Below are positions 15,965 to 24,586 of a stretch of DNA of 36,159 bases, piece by piece. The notes under the pieces are model-generated. The model worked only from the letters and a program-made list of their open reading frames with translations, searched no databases and had not been told where the DNA came from. The DNA lies in the NCBI GenBank assembly GCA_002412775.1, contig DHVT01000023.1, positions 168,356 to 204,514 of the forward strand. The letters are read 5' to 3'. A program made the position numbers and the translations under genes. Each line of letters starts with the position of its first letter. Positions within the stretch are counted from its first letter, which is position 1. The stretch comes from Firmicutes bacterium UBA5201 (GTDB taxonomy: Bacteria; Bacillota; Clostridia; Peptostreptococcales; Acidaminobacteraceae).

Positions 15965-16414
15965 ATGAATCATGATCCAAATTGCTTCAAACTCAGCAAA
16001 TCCATCTCCATGATTTACCGCAATGGCAAAGCTTATATCGACCAAGCCATGAGCCATCACAATATCGGCAGCGGTCAGTATATATTTTTATTTTATCTTT
16101 TTAACCACAACGGTTCCACGCAGGATGAAATCAGCAAAGCCCTGGATATGGACAAAGCCACCACCACTAGAGCCGTTCAGAAACTGGAGAGCACTGGTCT
16201 GGTCAGACGCGAGCGTAACAGTGACGACCATAGGATCAACAACGTCTTCATCACCGAAGAGGGCAACGCACTCAGGAAAGAACTCTATAAAGTCGCCATG
16301 GATTGGGACGATTTGCTCCTTCAGAATCTTACCCCCGATGAACGTTCGACACTGCAAAATCTAATCGGAAAACTCTCCGAAAACTCCAAGACCCATAGAA
16401 AACAAACCATATGA
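15965..16414 (+). CDS. MarR family transcriptional regulator
   Basis: The 149-residue winged-helix regulator starts at the ATG at 15965, with AGAAAGGA upstream. The earlier in-frame ATG (15926) would lie within the second operator and is rejected. Family features are FNHNGSTQDEISKALDMDKA followed by TTTRAVQKLESTGLVRRERN, the recognition helix, and the wing with basic residues (SDDHRINNVFITEEG). It probably represses its own promoter and the MATE gene 13 bases downstream, and releases DNA on binding a small toxic ligand. The two operators described separately support this. Confidence 0.93.
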   Translation: MNHDPNCFKLSKSISMIYRNGKAYIDQAMSHHNIGSGQYIFLFYLFNHNGSTQDEISKALDMDKATTTRAVQKLESTGLVRRERNSDDHRINNVFITEEGNALRKELYKVAMDWDDLLLQNLTPDERSTLQNLIGKLSENSKTHRKQTI

Positions 16415-16427
16415 AACGAGGAACGTC

Positions 16428-17780
16428 ATGTCAAACAACGAATATCTAAGGACCGAAAAAATATGGAAACTGCTTCTAAAATTCTCCATCCCCGCAATTG
16501 TGGGCATGATGGTCAATGCACTCTACAACGTCGTTGACCGAATCTACATAGGTTGGCTTGGCCCACTGCCGATGACCGGCATCGGTCTTTCGCTGCCGAT
16601 GATGATTCTAATGATGGCTTTTGGCATGCTCATTGGAATCGGTGCGGCATCAAGGATCTCCATCCGATTGGGTGAAGGCCGTCAGGAAGATGCTGAAAAG
16701 ATTCTCGGCAACGCTTTCACCATGCTGATTCTGATCATGGGCAGCGTCATGGTCATAGGACTGATTTTCAAAGAACCACTGCTTTATCTGTTTGGTGCCA
16801 GCCCGGCAACTTATGAGTACGCCAACCAATACATGACTGTGATCCTGATGGGATCGTTATTCCAGGGCATCGGCTTTGGACTCAACAACGTCATCCGTGC
16901 GGAAGGCAATCCCAAGATCGCCATGTACACAATGCTTCTTGGAGCAATCACAAACATCGTACTCGACCCAATTTTCATTTTCGCATTTGGTCTGGGGATA
17001 AGAGGTGCTGCAATAGCCACAATTATTTCTCAACTGGTGACCTCCATTTGGGTGATGAGGTATTTCCTATCCGGGAAAAGTCGACTCAAACTTAAAAGGG
17101 AGAATCTCAAACCGGACGCTGCCATTGTGGGCAGTATCGTGGCCATTGGCATGTCTCCATTTTTCATGCAGGTCGCTGCAAGTATGGTCACCATCGTCTC
17201 CAACAACGCGCTCAAAGCTAATGGCGGTGACATTGCCATCGGAGCCATGACCGTCATCAACTCTCTGGCCATGTTCTTCCTGATGCCTATTTTTGGAATC
17301 AATCAGGGCGCTCAGCCCATCATCGGTTTCAATTACGGTGCAAAAGAATATCGACGAGTCAAGGAAGCACTTAAATACGCCATCGCAGGCGGTACGGTCA
17401 TAGCCACTTTCGGGTTCGTCATGACCCAGTTTTTCACAGTGACCATGATCAAAATGTTCAACAGCGATCCGGAACTGATCAGTGTCGCAACCGTAGGGAT
17501 GAGAACCTTCCTGGTCATGATGCCGATCATCGGTTTTCAGATCATCAGCTCCAACTACTTCCAAGCCGTGGGTAAAGCTCCAAAATCCATGTTCCTTGGA
17601 CTGCTCAGACAAGTCTTGGTTCTTATACCCATGCTGATCATACTGCCTCAATTCTTCGGGCTCATGGGGGTGTGGTATGCCGGACCCACAGCTGACTTGA
17701 TCGCATCACTCGTCACAGCGCTTTTCCTCGTGATAGAAATGCGTCATTTGGATGCATCTCATGTTTTACAAACCGCATAA
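16428..17780 (+). CDS. MATE family multidrug efflux transporter
   Basis: The 450-residue transporter has 12 helices in two homologous halves. Each half starts with an FSIPAIVGMMVNALYNVVDR-type segment or its counterpart (SPFFMQVAASMVTIVSNNAL). Further typical regions are IYIGWLGPLPMTGIGLSLPM, NNVIRAEGNPKIAMYTMLLG and NQGAQPIIGFNYGAKEYRRV. MATE pumps export cationic drugs or dyes using Na+ or H+; this sequence resembles the MepA branch. It is cotranscribed with the MarR gene, which fits inducible efflux. Ribosome binding site CGAGGAA lies 6 bases before the ATG at 16428. Confidence 0.94.
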   Translation: MSNNEYLRTEKIWKLLLKFSIPAIVGMMVNALYNVVDRIYIGWLGPLPMTGIGLSLPMMILMMAFGMLIGIGAASRISIRLGEGRQEDAEKILGNAFTMLILIMGSVMVIGLIFKEPLLYLFGASPATYEYANQYMTVILMGSLFQGIGFGLNNVIRAEGNPKIAMYTMLLGAITNIVLDPIFIFAFGLGIRGAAIATIISQLVTSIWVMRYFLSGKSRLKLKRENLKPDAAIVGSIVAIGMSPFFMQVAASMVTIVSNNALKANGGDIAIGAMTVINSLAMFFLMPIFGINQGAQPIIGFNYGAKEYRRVKEALKYAIAGGTVIATFGFVMTQFFTVTMIKMFNSDPELISVATVGMRTFLVMMPIIGFQIISSNYFQAVGKAPKSMFLGLLRQVLVLIPMLIILPQFFGLMGVWYAGPTADLIASLVTALFLVIEMRHLDASHVLQTA

Positions 17781-17802
17781 GATGTGATATACTTTTTTTC
17801 GT

Positions 17803-17821
17803 ACCCCCACCTATAGGGGGT
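17803..17821 (+). promoter_or_regulatory. G/C-tract palindrome before the ferredoxin gene
   Basis: ACCCCC (17803-17808) and GGGGGT (17816-17821) form a perfect 6+6 inverted repeat around a 7-base AT-rich centre, flanked by GT and T. It could be a DNA operator of the CsoR/CstR/RcnR type, which have C-tract/G-tract arms, or a short RNA hairpin. No T run follows, so it is a poor terminator. It lies 18 bases upstream of the start codon. Confidence 0.5.
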
Positions 17822-17839
17822 TGGCGAAAGGGGTATGAT

Positions 17840-18322
17840 ATGAATCTGTCAAAATACAGAAGGCCTATACAGTTTGCTTTCAGCGGACTGGTCTTTTATG
17901 TGATCTCGGTCTTTTCAAATGGACTCGCGATAGTCTTTGGGGTATCTATTGTTCTAGGGGCGGTATTCGGAAAAATGTTCTGTAAGTGGATGTGTCCCAT
18001 GGGTCTTTTCATGGAATTCATGACGCGCAACATGACTGAGGATCAGTCCAAAGCGCACATGTACAACTACTACAAACTCGGTTGTCCGATTTCATGGGTA
18101 CAGGGTTTCCTGAACAAGTACTCACTATTTAAAATCAAACGCAACGAAGCCACATGCACATCGTGCGGTCTATGCGACAAGGCATGCTACATCTCATCCC
18201 TCAACACTTCGAAGAGCCTTTACAAAAAAAACAAAGAGACACCTGCGGAAGCTTTCAGTTGCTCCAAGTGTCTCAAATGCATCGACGTCTGTCCAAAAAA
18301 CAGTCTCGAACTCAAAATGTGA
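17840..18322 (+). CDS. NapH-like membrane-anchored 4Fe-4S ferredoxin
   Basis: The 160-residue protein has one or two N-terminal helices (about 11-44) and a cytoplasmic iron-sulfur part. After the membrane segment comes C48-x3-C52-P, as in NapH/NosR-type proteins, plus C82-P. Two complete 4Fe-4S binding motifs follow: C106-x2-C109-x2-C112-x3-C116 and C141-x2-C144-x2-C147-x3-C151-P. It is much shorter than NapH (about 280 residues) and lacks the usual four helices, so it is a minimal form. It would pass electrons between a membrane donor and a soluble partner, neither of which is encoded nearby. Ribosome binding site AAAGGGG precedes the ATG at 17840. Confidence 0.85.
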   Translation: MNLSKYRRPIQFAFSGLVFYVISVFSNGLAIVFGVSIVLGAVFGKMFCKWMCPMGLFMEFMTRNMTEDQSKAHMYNYYKLGCPISWVQGFLNKYSLFKIKRNEATCTSCGLCDKACYISSLNTSKSLYKKNKETPAEAFSCSKCLKCIDVCPKNSLELKM

Positions 18323-18329
18323 TTACAAA

Positions 18330-18366
18330 GGCAGCGGGCTCATTTGAACCCGCTGCCATTTTTTTC
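18330..18366. terminator. Strong terminator between ferredoxin and ABC-F genes
   Basis: GGCAGCGGG (18330-18338) pairs perfectly with CCCGCTGCC (18349-18357), followed by a run of seven T. It separates convergent genes whose ends are 47 bases apart. On the minus strand the T run is weak (only short), so it mainly serves the plus-strand gene. Confidence 0.92.
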
Positions 18367-18369
18367 GGA

Positions 18370-20241
18370 TCAAATCTTTTCTGCGATTTCGTTGAGATAC
18401 ACCCAACGCTCCATTTTTTCCTCCAAAGCATTTTCGATCGCATGTTTTTCGGCAATCCATTTCTCGAGCGCCTCATAATCGGTCGTCGTCTTTTCTATGG
18501 CCTCACAGACCTTGCCCAGTTCTGTTTCCAGTTTTTCAATCACATCGTCAATCTCATCCCATTCCCTTTGCTCGGAAAAACTGAATTTGACTTTATCAGC
18601 GCTTGATTTGGATCTTTCTTTGACTTTGACTTCACTTTTTTCCTTAGGCGCCTTTTCAGCCCGAGTGGCCATCAGTTCGCTGAAATAGGCATAATTGCCA
18701 GTATAACTGACGATTTGTCCATCCCCTTCGAAAACAAACAGCTTCTCGACAACTTTGTCCAGCAGATAACGGTCGTGGGAGACGATGATCACAGCTCCAG
18801 GAAAGCCTTCAATATAATCTTCGAGTACCGTCAAAGTGGAGATGTCCAGATCGTTGGTGGGCTCGTCGAGCACTAGAATATTGGGCGCTTCCATGAGGAT
18901 TCTCAACAGCTGAAGTCTTCTTCGCTCACCACCGGAGAGTTTTCCTATAGGGGTCCACTGGAGAGTCTTGTCGAACAGGAATCGTTCCATCATTTGAGCG
19001 GCGGTTATTTTCGAACCGTCTGAGGTCTCGACGTATTCACCGCCTTCTTTTATGAACTCTATGGCGCGCATTTCCGAATCCATATCTTGATTTTCTTGGG
19101 AAAACAGTCCGATTTTGACTGTTTCTCCCGTATTGACAGTTCCCGTATCGGGCTTCAGTTTGCCTGTGATGATGTTGATCAAGGTGGATTTCCCCATGCC
19201 ATTGGGTCCCAAAATACCGACTCTGTCATCTCTTAACACCGTATAAGTGAAATCTTTGATCAAGTGCAGATCTCCAAAACTTTTGGATATGTTTTCAATC
19301 TCTATGATTTTTCTTCCAAGTCGGGTTCCCGCTACAGACATATCCAGCTTCTCACCTTGTGAATAGTCGAGACTGTCACTGAGGTCATTAAATCTGTCGA
19401 TTCTCGCCTTTTGTTTGGTCGATCGGGCCTGTGCGCCTCTCCTGATCCAAGCTAGCTCTTTTCTGAACAGATTGCGTTTTTTGGACTCGATGGACATGGA
19501 TTGTTCTTCTCGTTCAATTTTCTTTTCCAGGTAGTAGTTGTAATTGCCTTCGTAAGTGTATAGATTGCCTCTGTCGATTTCAATGATCTTATTCACGACA
19601 CGATCCAGAAAATAACGGTCATGGGTAATCATCAGCAGTGCGCCTTTTCTCGACTTGAGGTGGTTTTCAAGCCAGTCGATGGTTTCCGAATCGAGATGGT
19701 TGGTCGGTTCGTCCAAAATCAGAATTTCCGCGGGATTGATGAGTGCTGATGCAAGTGCTACACGCTTGCGTTGTCCTCCTGAAAGTGTTCCCACCTTTTG
19801 ATTGAAATCACTGATGCCAAGTTTTGTGAGAATGGTCTTTGCTTCGCTTTCAAGTCCCCATGCGCCTGTTGAATCCATTTCTGCAGTCAGCCTGAGTATG
19901 AGATCCGTTGGTGTGTGCTCATCGGAAATGGCGGCTTCATATCGCCTGACGAGCTGGAGATTCTTTGAATGGCCTTTGAAAACTTCTTCAATGACCGTTT
20001 GGTCCGGGTCAAAATCAATGACCTGTGACAAATATTCGATATTCACCTGGTTCCCTTTGGTGACTTTTCCCTCATCCGGGAGTTCCACCCCTGCAATGAT
20101 TTTAAGGAACGTTGATTTTCCAGTGCCATTGACGCCAATGATGCCTACTCTATCTGTATCTTCAAGACCAAAAGTCACTCCGTCGAGAAGCTTTCTTTCT
20201 GTATAGGATTTGGTTAGGTTTTCTACGGACAATAAATTCAT
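18370..20241 (-). CDS. ABC-F family ATPase, Uup-like
   Basis: The 623-residue cytosolic protein has two ATP-binding domains and no membrane segment. Domain 1: Walker A GVNGTGKST (36-44), signature LSGGQ (153-157), Walker B ILILDEPTNHLD (173-184). Domain 2: GPNGMGKST (345-353), LSGGE (435-439), ILVLDEPTNDLD (455-466). The linker between them (about 235-310) is the basic ABC-F P-site tRNA-interaction motif region, and a lysine-rich stretch then a C-terminal coiled coil (about 553-623) is the Uup-type DNA/ribosome-binding arm. ABC-F proteins act on stalled ribosomes or protect them from antibiotics. Start ATG 20241 has AAAGGTG 6 bases upstream; the GTG at 20250 is inside that site. Confidence 0.92.
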   Translation of the reverse strand: MNLLSVENLTKSYTERKLLDGVTFGLEDTDRVGIIGVNGTGKSTFLKIIAGVELPDEGKVTKGNQVNIEYLSQVIDFDPDQTVIEEVFKGHSKNLQLVRRYEAAISDEHTPTDLILRLTAEMDSTGAWGLESEAKTILTKLGISDFNQKVGTLSGGQRKRVALASALINPAEILILDEPTNHLDSETIDWLENHLKSRKGALLMITHDRYFLDRVVNKIIEIDRGNLYTYEGNYNYYLEKKIEREEQSMSIESKKRNLFRKELAWIRRGAQARSTKQKARIDRFNDLSDSLDYSQGEKLDMSVAGTRLGRKIIEIENISKSFGDLHLIKDFTYTVLRDDRVGILGPNGMGKSTLINIITGKLKPDTGTVNTGETVKIGLFSQENQDMDSEMRAIEFIKEGGEYVETSDGSKITAAQMMERFLFDKTLQWTPIGKLSGGERRRLQLLRILMEAPNILVLDEPTNDLDISTLTVLEDYIEGFPGAVIIVSHDRYLLDKVVEKLFVFEGDGQIVSYTGNYAYFSELMATRAEKAPKEKSEVKVKERSKSSADKVKFSFSEQREWDEIDDVIEKLETELGKVCEAIEKTTTDYEALEKWIAEKHAIENALEEKMERWVYLNEIAEKI

Positions 20242-20273
20242 GTTCTTCACCTTTTTCTAAATAATCTTTCATG

Positions 20274-20279
20274 ATTATA
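20274..20279 (-). promoter_or_regulatory. Putative extended -10 for the ABC-F gene
   Basis: The minus strand reads TGA-TATAAT, an extended -10, 33 bases before the ABC-F start codon. No good -35 accompanies it. Confidence 0.45.
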
Positions 20280-20331
20280 TCATATCAGTACGTAAACTGG
20301 GTATAAATATCAGATGGGAGGTGACATAGTC

Positions 20332-20841
20332 TTGAAAAACGAAATCTTGGAACCCTACCGCATGACCATTGAGGAAATCTGGGACAATGAACATCTGCAC
20401 GATATGAAAAATTACATTCAACACCGCGATCTCAATTGTCTCGAGCATTCCCTGTTTGTCTCCTTCAAAAGCTATCAGGTCTGTAGAAAAATCAAATGTG
20501 ACGAGGTCGCAGTGGCACGCGGAGCGCTCCTTCACGATTTTTTCCTATACGATTGGCACCTTGAGCGCCGGAGTGAAAAGCTTCATGGTTTTGCACATCC
20601 CGAAATCGCACTTGAAAATGCAGAGTCGCATTTCACTCTCTCTGAAGTGGAGAAAGACATCATTTTAAAGCACATGTGGCCTTTGACTCTTGGCAAAATG
20701 CCCAAATACAAGGAGTCGCTCATCGTATCGTTGATCGACAAATATTGTACGGCTGTTGAACTCATAAGCCCAAGGACAAGAGCAAAAATCAAGAAACTGG
20801 CGCATACGATCTCGCAAAAAGAACCGAAGCCCTTACCATGA
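20332..20841 (+). CDS. HD domain phosphohydrolase-like protein
   Basis: The 169-residue protein starts at TTG 20332 by preference: GGGAGGTG lies 8 bases upstream, whereas the ATG at 20314 would overlap that site. The metal-binding HD set is visible: H39 (CLEHSLFVSF), H68-D69 (GALLHDFFLYD), then histidines in LHGFAHPEIALENA and the final D in LIDKYCTAVE. HD proteins of this short type hydrolyse phosphate esters of nucleotides or similar; the substrate is unknown. It is divergent from the ABC-F gene. It shares a bidirectional terminator with the convergent receptor gene. Confidence 0.83.
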   Translation: MKNEILEPYRMTIEEIWDNEHLHDMKNYIQHRDLNCLEHSLFVSFKSYQVCRKIKCDEVAVARGALLHDFFLYDWHLERRSEKLHGFAHPEIALENAESHFTLSEVEKDIILKHMWPLTLGKMPKYKESLIVSLIDKYCTAVELISPRTRAKIKKLAHTISQKEPKPLP

Positions 20842-20866
20842 TGAATTGTCATGAGAAGGGCTTTTG
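20826..20866. terminator. Bidirectional terminator embedding a minus-strand stop codon
   Basis: AAGCCCTT pairs with AAGGGCTT, with an inner ATGA/TCAT pair, and ends in TTTT on the plus strand. The stop codon of the convergent minus-strand gene (20849-20851) lies inside the hairpin, and the plus gene ends eight bases earlier. Confidence 0.8.
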
Positions 20867-23158
20867 TTCTGTAGGATTGATTTTCGTGATAAACCAGGAT
20901 ACAAGACGCGGATCGAATTGGGTGCCGGCATTTCTCTTCAACTCTTCTTTGGCTTCTTCCACAGTCATTTTATTCCTGTAGTGCCTTTCATTGATCATCG
21001 AATCATAGGCGTCCACGATTGCAATGATTCTGGATTCGAGCGGAATCGCCTCACCGGAGATGCCCATTGGATATCCGGTCCCGTCCCAACGTTCATGGTG
21101 GTGGAGAATGAAATTTGCGATATCGGCGAAATCGTTGACCGAACTTAGAATTCTGTACCCGATTTCAGAATGTTTCTTGATGTCCTCAAACTCCTCCTCT
21201 GTCAGATTTGCTTTCTTATAGAGCAATTCATCATTGATGGCGATTTTTCCGATGTCATGCAGAAGTCCGATTGTTTTCATGGCCTGCACATCACGTTCGG
21301 AGAAATCCAATGATTTTGCAAAAGCTTTGCATAGTTTGGCGACATTTTCGGAGTGCTCTTTTTCCACTTTGCTTTTGGAATTGATGGTGTCGATGATGGC
21401 CTCCACCGTTTTGCCTCGCATATTGGGGCCTTCTATGAGTTTCCTTCTGTACATCATGTCTTCAGCCCGATTGAAAATTTCCTGAATATCTTCATCAGGA
21501 AGCTTCTTGACATCCCATCCAAATGAAACCGAAAGGCTGACAGAACTCACATTGACTTTGGCGGCAAGCCCTTGAATCCTTCCAATCAGTTGTTCTGCGT
21601 GAGAATTTTGAATCTTCGGAATCAGAATGACAAACTCATCGCCTCCGATTCTTGAGATGATCTCATCTGCCCTGCAGGCTTCCTTGAACACTTCAGCCAC
21701 TTTGACGAGCAATTCGTCGCCGACCGCATGACCAAATGAGTCGTTGATCAATTTGAGTCCATTGACATCCGCCATGATGATACACAGCGGGAAATTGCGT
21801 TCCACATCGAGACGGTGCAGCTCCTCCACAAAGAATCTTCTGTTGTAAAGCCCTGTCAGTTGATCATGATAACTTAGATATTCGACGCGTTCCCGTCTTT
21901 TTTTATCTTCAGTGATATTTCGACCGATTGCAATCACTTCATTTGATTTCGATTTGACCATTCTCATCTCAAAAGTATATGTGCCGTCTTCAAGTTCCAT
22001 ATCATACTCGATACTTTGCATGACGCCCGTCTCAAGTACATCCCTGAGCGCTTTCATACCATTTTTCGAGATATGGGTTGGCATGACTTCCTCAATGGTT
22101 TTTCCTATGAACCTGTCTTTTGGAACATAAAGCACATGCCCATCGCCTTGTTGGCAATCCAGAAATTTGCCGTTGCCATCCAAAGTGAATACGATATCGG
22201 GCAGCGCATTGATAATCGCTTTGTTTTTATGCTCGCTTTCCAGTAGGCTGAAATTCATTTTTTTAAGCGCTCTCGTTCGTTGTTCCACCATATATCTGAG
22301 GACCAGATTCGTCACAAGCAACAAGATCAACAACAAAGCCACGGAAAACAATACCCATTTATATCTTCTGAAAAAGTATTCAATGCCCTTCTCTTCATAT
22401 ACGCTCAACCAATTGTTATAGATGATGTCATATTCACCGGTCGCCTTGACCAGTTGAAGCCCGCCATTCAGAACGAGCAACAATCCCTCATTGTCTTTTC
22501 TGACCGCCATGGCATAACCTCGGCTGAGAAAACCCAGTTCCTGCGATTTGATTCCGATGATGCCATATTGATTCAGAATAAAGAGTCCCGGCACTTTCAG
22601 TACACCAGCATATTCAACAGTGCCATTTTCAACCATCATCAATGCATCTCTTACAGTCGAAACTTCGATCAAATTTATATTCATGTCAAGTCCATCGAGA
22701 TATTCCATCACGATATCAGCCTTTTGGACTGCTACGGATTGGTTTCTCAACTCCTCTATTCCTGTTAAAAACACACCGGTCTTTGTGAAGATGTCACCGG
22801 TCATTGCGCTGTGGTCGATTGAAAAACTATAAATTTGCTCCCTTTCCACAGAATGAAACATTCCAGAGATGACATCAATTTCGCCCTTTTCAAGGGCTTC
22901 TCTGATGAGGTGCCACTCGTCCAGCCGAATCTCGACATCGTACCCCATTGCTTTTCCTACGGCTTTTGCAAGTTCCACATTGTAACCGGAAGGTTCGCCG
23001 TTTTCATCCAGAAAACTGTATGGCGGGTAATTGATATCGTCACCAAACACCAATTTTGGACGCGCATCATCAGTGAATCCCGGTATGGAGAGAATCAATA
23101 GGCAAACTATAATCAATACTGTGATTTTTCCGGTTTTTATATCAAATGTCTTGATCAT
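20849..23158 (-). CDS. Periplasmic-binding/PAS receptor with GGDEF and HD-GYP domains
   Basis: The 769-residue membrane receptor can both make and degrade cyclic-di-GMP. Order: N-terminal helix (about 11-28), extracytoplasmic SBP_bac_3-type binding domain (about 34-255, GDDINYPPYSFLDENGEPSG), transmembrane helix (267-290), PAS (about 308-420), GGDEF (about 425-572, intact GGDEF at 505-509), HD-GYP (about 585-765; H634-D635 in LLHDIGKIA and GYP at 695-697 in HHERWDGTGYP). The GGDEF inhibitory site is RADE, not RxxD, so product feedback may be lost. SBP_bac_3 domains usually bind polar amino acids or related small molecules. Ribosome binding site GAGGAG lies 6 bases upstream of the ATG. Both enzyme motifs look intact. 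Confidence 0.94.
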   Translation of the reverse strand: MIKTFDIKTGKITVLIIVCLLILSIPGFTDDARPKLVFGDDINYPPYSFLDENGEPSGYNVELAKAVGKAMGYDVEIRLDEWHLIREALEKGEIDVISGMFHSVEREQIYSFSIDHSAMTGDIFTKTGVFLTGIEELRNQSVAVQKADIVMEYLDGLDMNINLIEVSTVRDALMMVENGTVEYAGVLKVPGLFILNQYGIIGIKSQELGFLSRGYAMAVRKDNEGLLLVLNGGLQLVKATGEYDIIYNNWLSVYEEKGIEYFFRRYKWVLFSVALLLILLLVTNLVLRYMVEQRTRALKKMNFSLLESEHKNKAIINALPDIVFTLDGNGKFLDCQQGDGHVLYVPKDRFIGKTIEEVMPTHISKNGMKALRDVLETGVMQSIEYDMELEDGTYTFEMRMVKSKSNEVIAIGRNITEDKKRRERVEYLSYHDQLTGLYNRRFFVEELHRLDVERNFPLCIIMADVNGLKLINDSFGHAVGDELLVKVAEVFKEACRADEIISRIGGDEFVILIPKIQNSHAEQLIGRIQGLAAKVNVSSVSLSVSFGWDVKKLPDEDIQEIFNRAEDMMYRRKLIEGPNMRGKTVEAIIDTINSKSKVEKEHSENVAKLCKAFAKSLDFSERDVQAMKTIGLLHDIGKIAINDELLYKKANLTEEEFEDIKKHSEIGYRILSSVNDFADIANFILHHHERWDGTGYPMGISGEAIPLESRIIAIVDAYDSMINERHYRNKMTVEEAKEELKRNAGTQFDPRLVSWFITKINPTEQKPFS

Positions 23159-23237
23159 ATAGAGCTCCTCAAATGATGAAGTATTTGAAATTTACCCTTT
23201 TTTGGAGCCCGTTAACATGCAATCCAAAAACCGCATA

Positions 23238-24020
23238 TCAACGTTTTATTTTTTCTCTCAATGTGTTGAAGACCAAAGGAAGTTTCCTCGTGGTGGCGTT
23301 GGGATAGTTGCGGTAGAAACGGGCATATTTCTTGCCTTTTTCAATGATTCTCCCAAGTGCGACTCGTTCCTCGATTTCATCCATCCATTCTTCAATGTTT
23401 TCCTCAAGCTCCTCTATTCGACCACCGATTTCATCGATGACCTCGTTGATGGAAGCATGCATCTTTATGAGTACGGTACGAAGGTTGATGAGTTCCTTGA
23501 GCGTAAATGTCGCATCAATGAACACTCCAAAGTAAAACACCGAAACCATCGGTCTTAAAATCATAATTGGAACCATTCTAAAAGCGTTGATCAGTTCCGT
23601 GTTCACGAAATACCAGAGTGCGAAACCACCAAGTCCCCAAAATGCCGACACGCCGAGCGCCACCCTTCCGTGTAAATTGAAAGGTTTTTTTGAGTAATCC
23701 CACCATCTCGCCTTGAACGCCCACTCCATCACAAAAGACGTGACGTATTCCCAAGTGGATGCCACTACTGCTATGTATGCGACAGACGTTAACAGAAACA
23801 GAAAAGATTCTGTTGGCAGTAAGGGTTCAACCAGGCTCATCATGATCATGATGGTGGTCGCGGCAAATCCATAGATCGGTATGATCGGCGCCCTGAGAAA
23901 GCCTCTGTTGGTGTATCTCCCCGTCTTGAAGGATACATAGGTGGTTTCCCAGACCCATCCAAGTGCGGCATATGCCATGAACATGCATGCTACATCTAAT
24001 AGTGTGTATTTTATGCCCAT
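23238..24020 (-). CDS. CmpB-like putative ABC transporter membrane protein
   Basis: The 260-residue membrane protein has the ABC_trans_CmpB (PF06541) N-terminal region: a YAALGWVWETTYVSFKTGRY segment, TNRGFLRAPIIPIYGFAAT, and then SAFWGLGGFALWYFVNTEL. About six helices are followed by a C-terminal charged coiled coil (about 195-250, IGGRIEELEENIEEWMDEIE) ending RKLPLVFNTLREKIKR. The start at 24020 is set by GGAG 6-9 bases upstream; the longer frame to 24098 has no ribosome binding site and runs into the previous terminator. Despite the family name, no ATPase gene is nearby. A strong terminator separates it from the riboswitch-controlled genes, so it is probably its own unit. Confidence 0.85.
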   Translation of the reverse strand: MGIKYTLLDVACMFMAYAALGWVWETTYVSFKTGRYTNRGFLRAPIIPIYGFAATTIMIMMSLVEPLLPTESFLFLLTSVAYIAVVASTWEYVTSFVMEWAFKARWWDYSKKPFNLHGRVALGVSAFWGLGGFALWYFVNTELINAFRMVPIMILRPMVSVFYFGVFIDATFTLKELINLRTVLIKMHASINEVIDEIGGRIEELEENIEEWMDEIEERVALGRIIEKGKKYARFYRNYPNATTRKLPLVFNTLREKIKR

Positions 24021-24063
24021 TTTCTCCGTGCCTCCCGAATTGTTTTTCTTAGTATCACTATAG

Positions 24064-24106
24064 CAAAAAAAAATGAAAGGCGACAGGTCGCCATTCATTC
24101 TTTTTT
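24064..24106. terminator. Terminator after the ECF S-component gene
   Basis: AATGAAAGGCGA (24072-24083) pairs with TCGCCATTCATT (24088-24099) with one mismatch and a CAGG loop. A and T runs flank both sides. The S-component stop codon (24095-24097) lies in the right arm. It ends the cobalamin-riboswitch transcript and separates it from the CmpB-like gene. Confidence 0.88.
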
Positions 24107-24586
24107 GAGTTGTTCAATTGTTTTTGTGATCGGGTTAAACAAAACCAGCACAATTATGAAGTTCGATACCCCATGTACTATGTCAAACGGCAATCCACTG
24201 ATCCAATACGGAATCGCATAACTGATGCCGTAGAAAATAGATTCAAACAGAGCAAAGAAAAGCCCGAATGAAAAACCGTAGATCGACGCCAGTATGGCGA
24301 ACCCATATTCTGATTTTGTATGTTTTGAAATCATATGCGTCAGCAAGATCAACATTGGCCAAATGACATAATACCCCATGATCCAAGTTCCAAATCCATA
24401 GATCAGCACTTCTGTGGTCACAAACACGATTGTGGCGAACATCGCCCGTTTGACACCAAACATGACCGTGTAGACGATCAACAGAAAAGTCACGACTTCC
24501 ACATTGGGCACTACGCTCAGCACCAATTTTCCTGCGGTAAGTGACGCCGATAATATGGCGATCAGGGTGATGTCACTGGCCTTCAT
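24095..24586 (-). CDS. ECF transporter S component, putative cobalamin-type
   Basis: The 163-residue, six-helix protein fits an ECF S (substrate-binding) component. It starts MKASDITLIAILSASLTAGK, with the small-residue AxxxA-type helix 1 that contacts EcfT. It continues VPNVEVVTFLLIVYTVMFG and the WPMLILLTHMI segment, and ends in a charged tail (FNPITKTIEQLKKE). The S component gives specificity; EcfA/EcfT are shared and encoded elsewhere. Its operon sits under a cobalamin riboswitch, so vitamin B12 or a precursor is the likely substrate (inference). It directly follows the DUF4430 gene, sharing one base (TAATG). Confidence 0.87.
   Translation of the reverse strand: MKASDITLIAILSASLTAGKLVLSVVPNVEVVTFLLIVYTVMFGVKRAMFATIVFVTTEVLIYGFGTWIMGYYVIWPMLILLTHMISKHTKSEYGFAILASIYGFSFGLFFALFESIFYGISYAIPYWISGLPFDIVHGVSNFIIVLVLFNPITKTIEQLKKE

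Noticed and set aside
16975..17651. Minus-strand frames across the MATE gene
   Set aside because: Long only because of codon bias in the MATE gene; composition (many H, D, G) is not protein-like.
18600..18660. TTTGAC-rich stretch like the one near 1700, as a possible repeat insertion
   Set aside because: It encodes the lysine-rich linker (SEVKVKERSKSS) of the ABC-F protein before its coiled coil, which is normal for Uup-like proteins.
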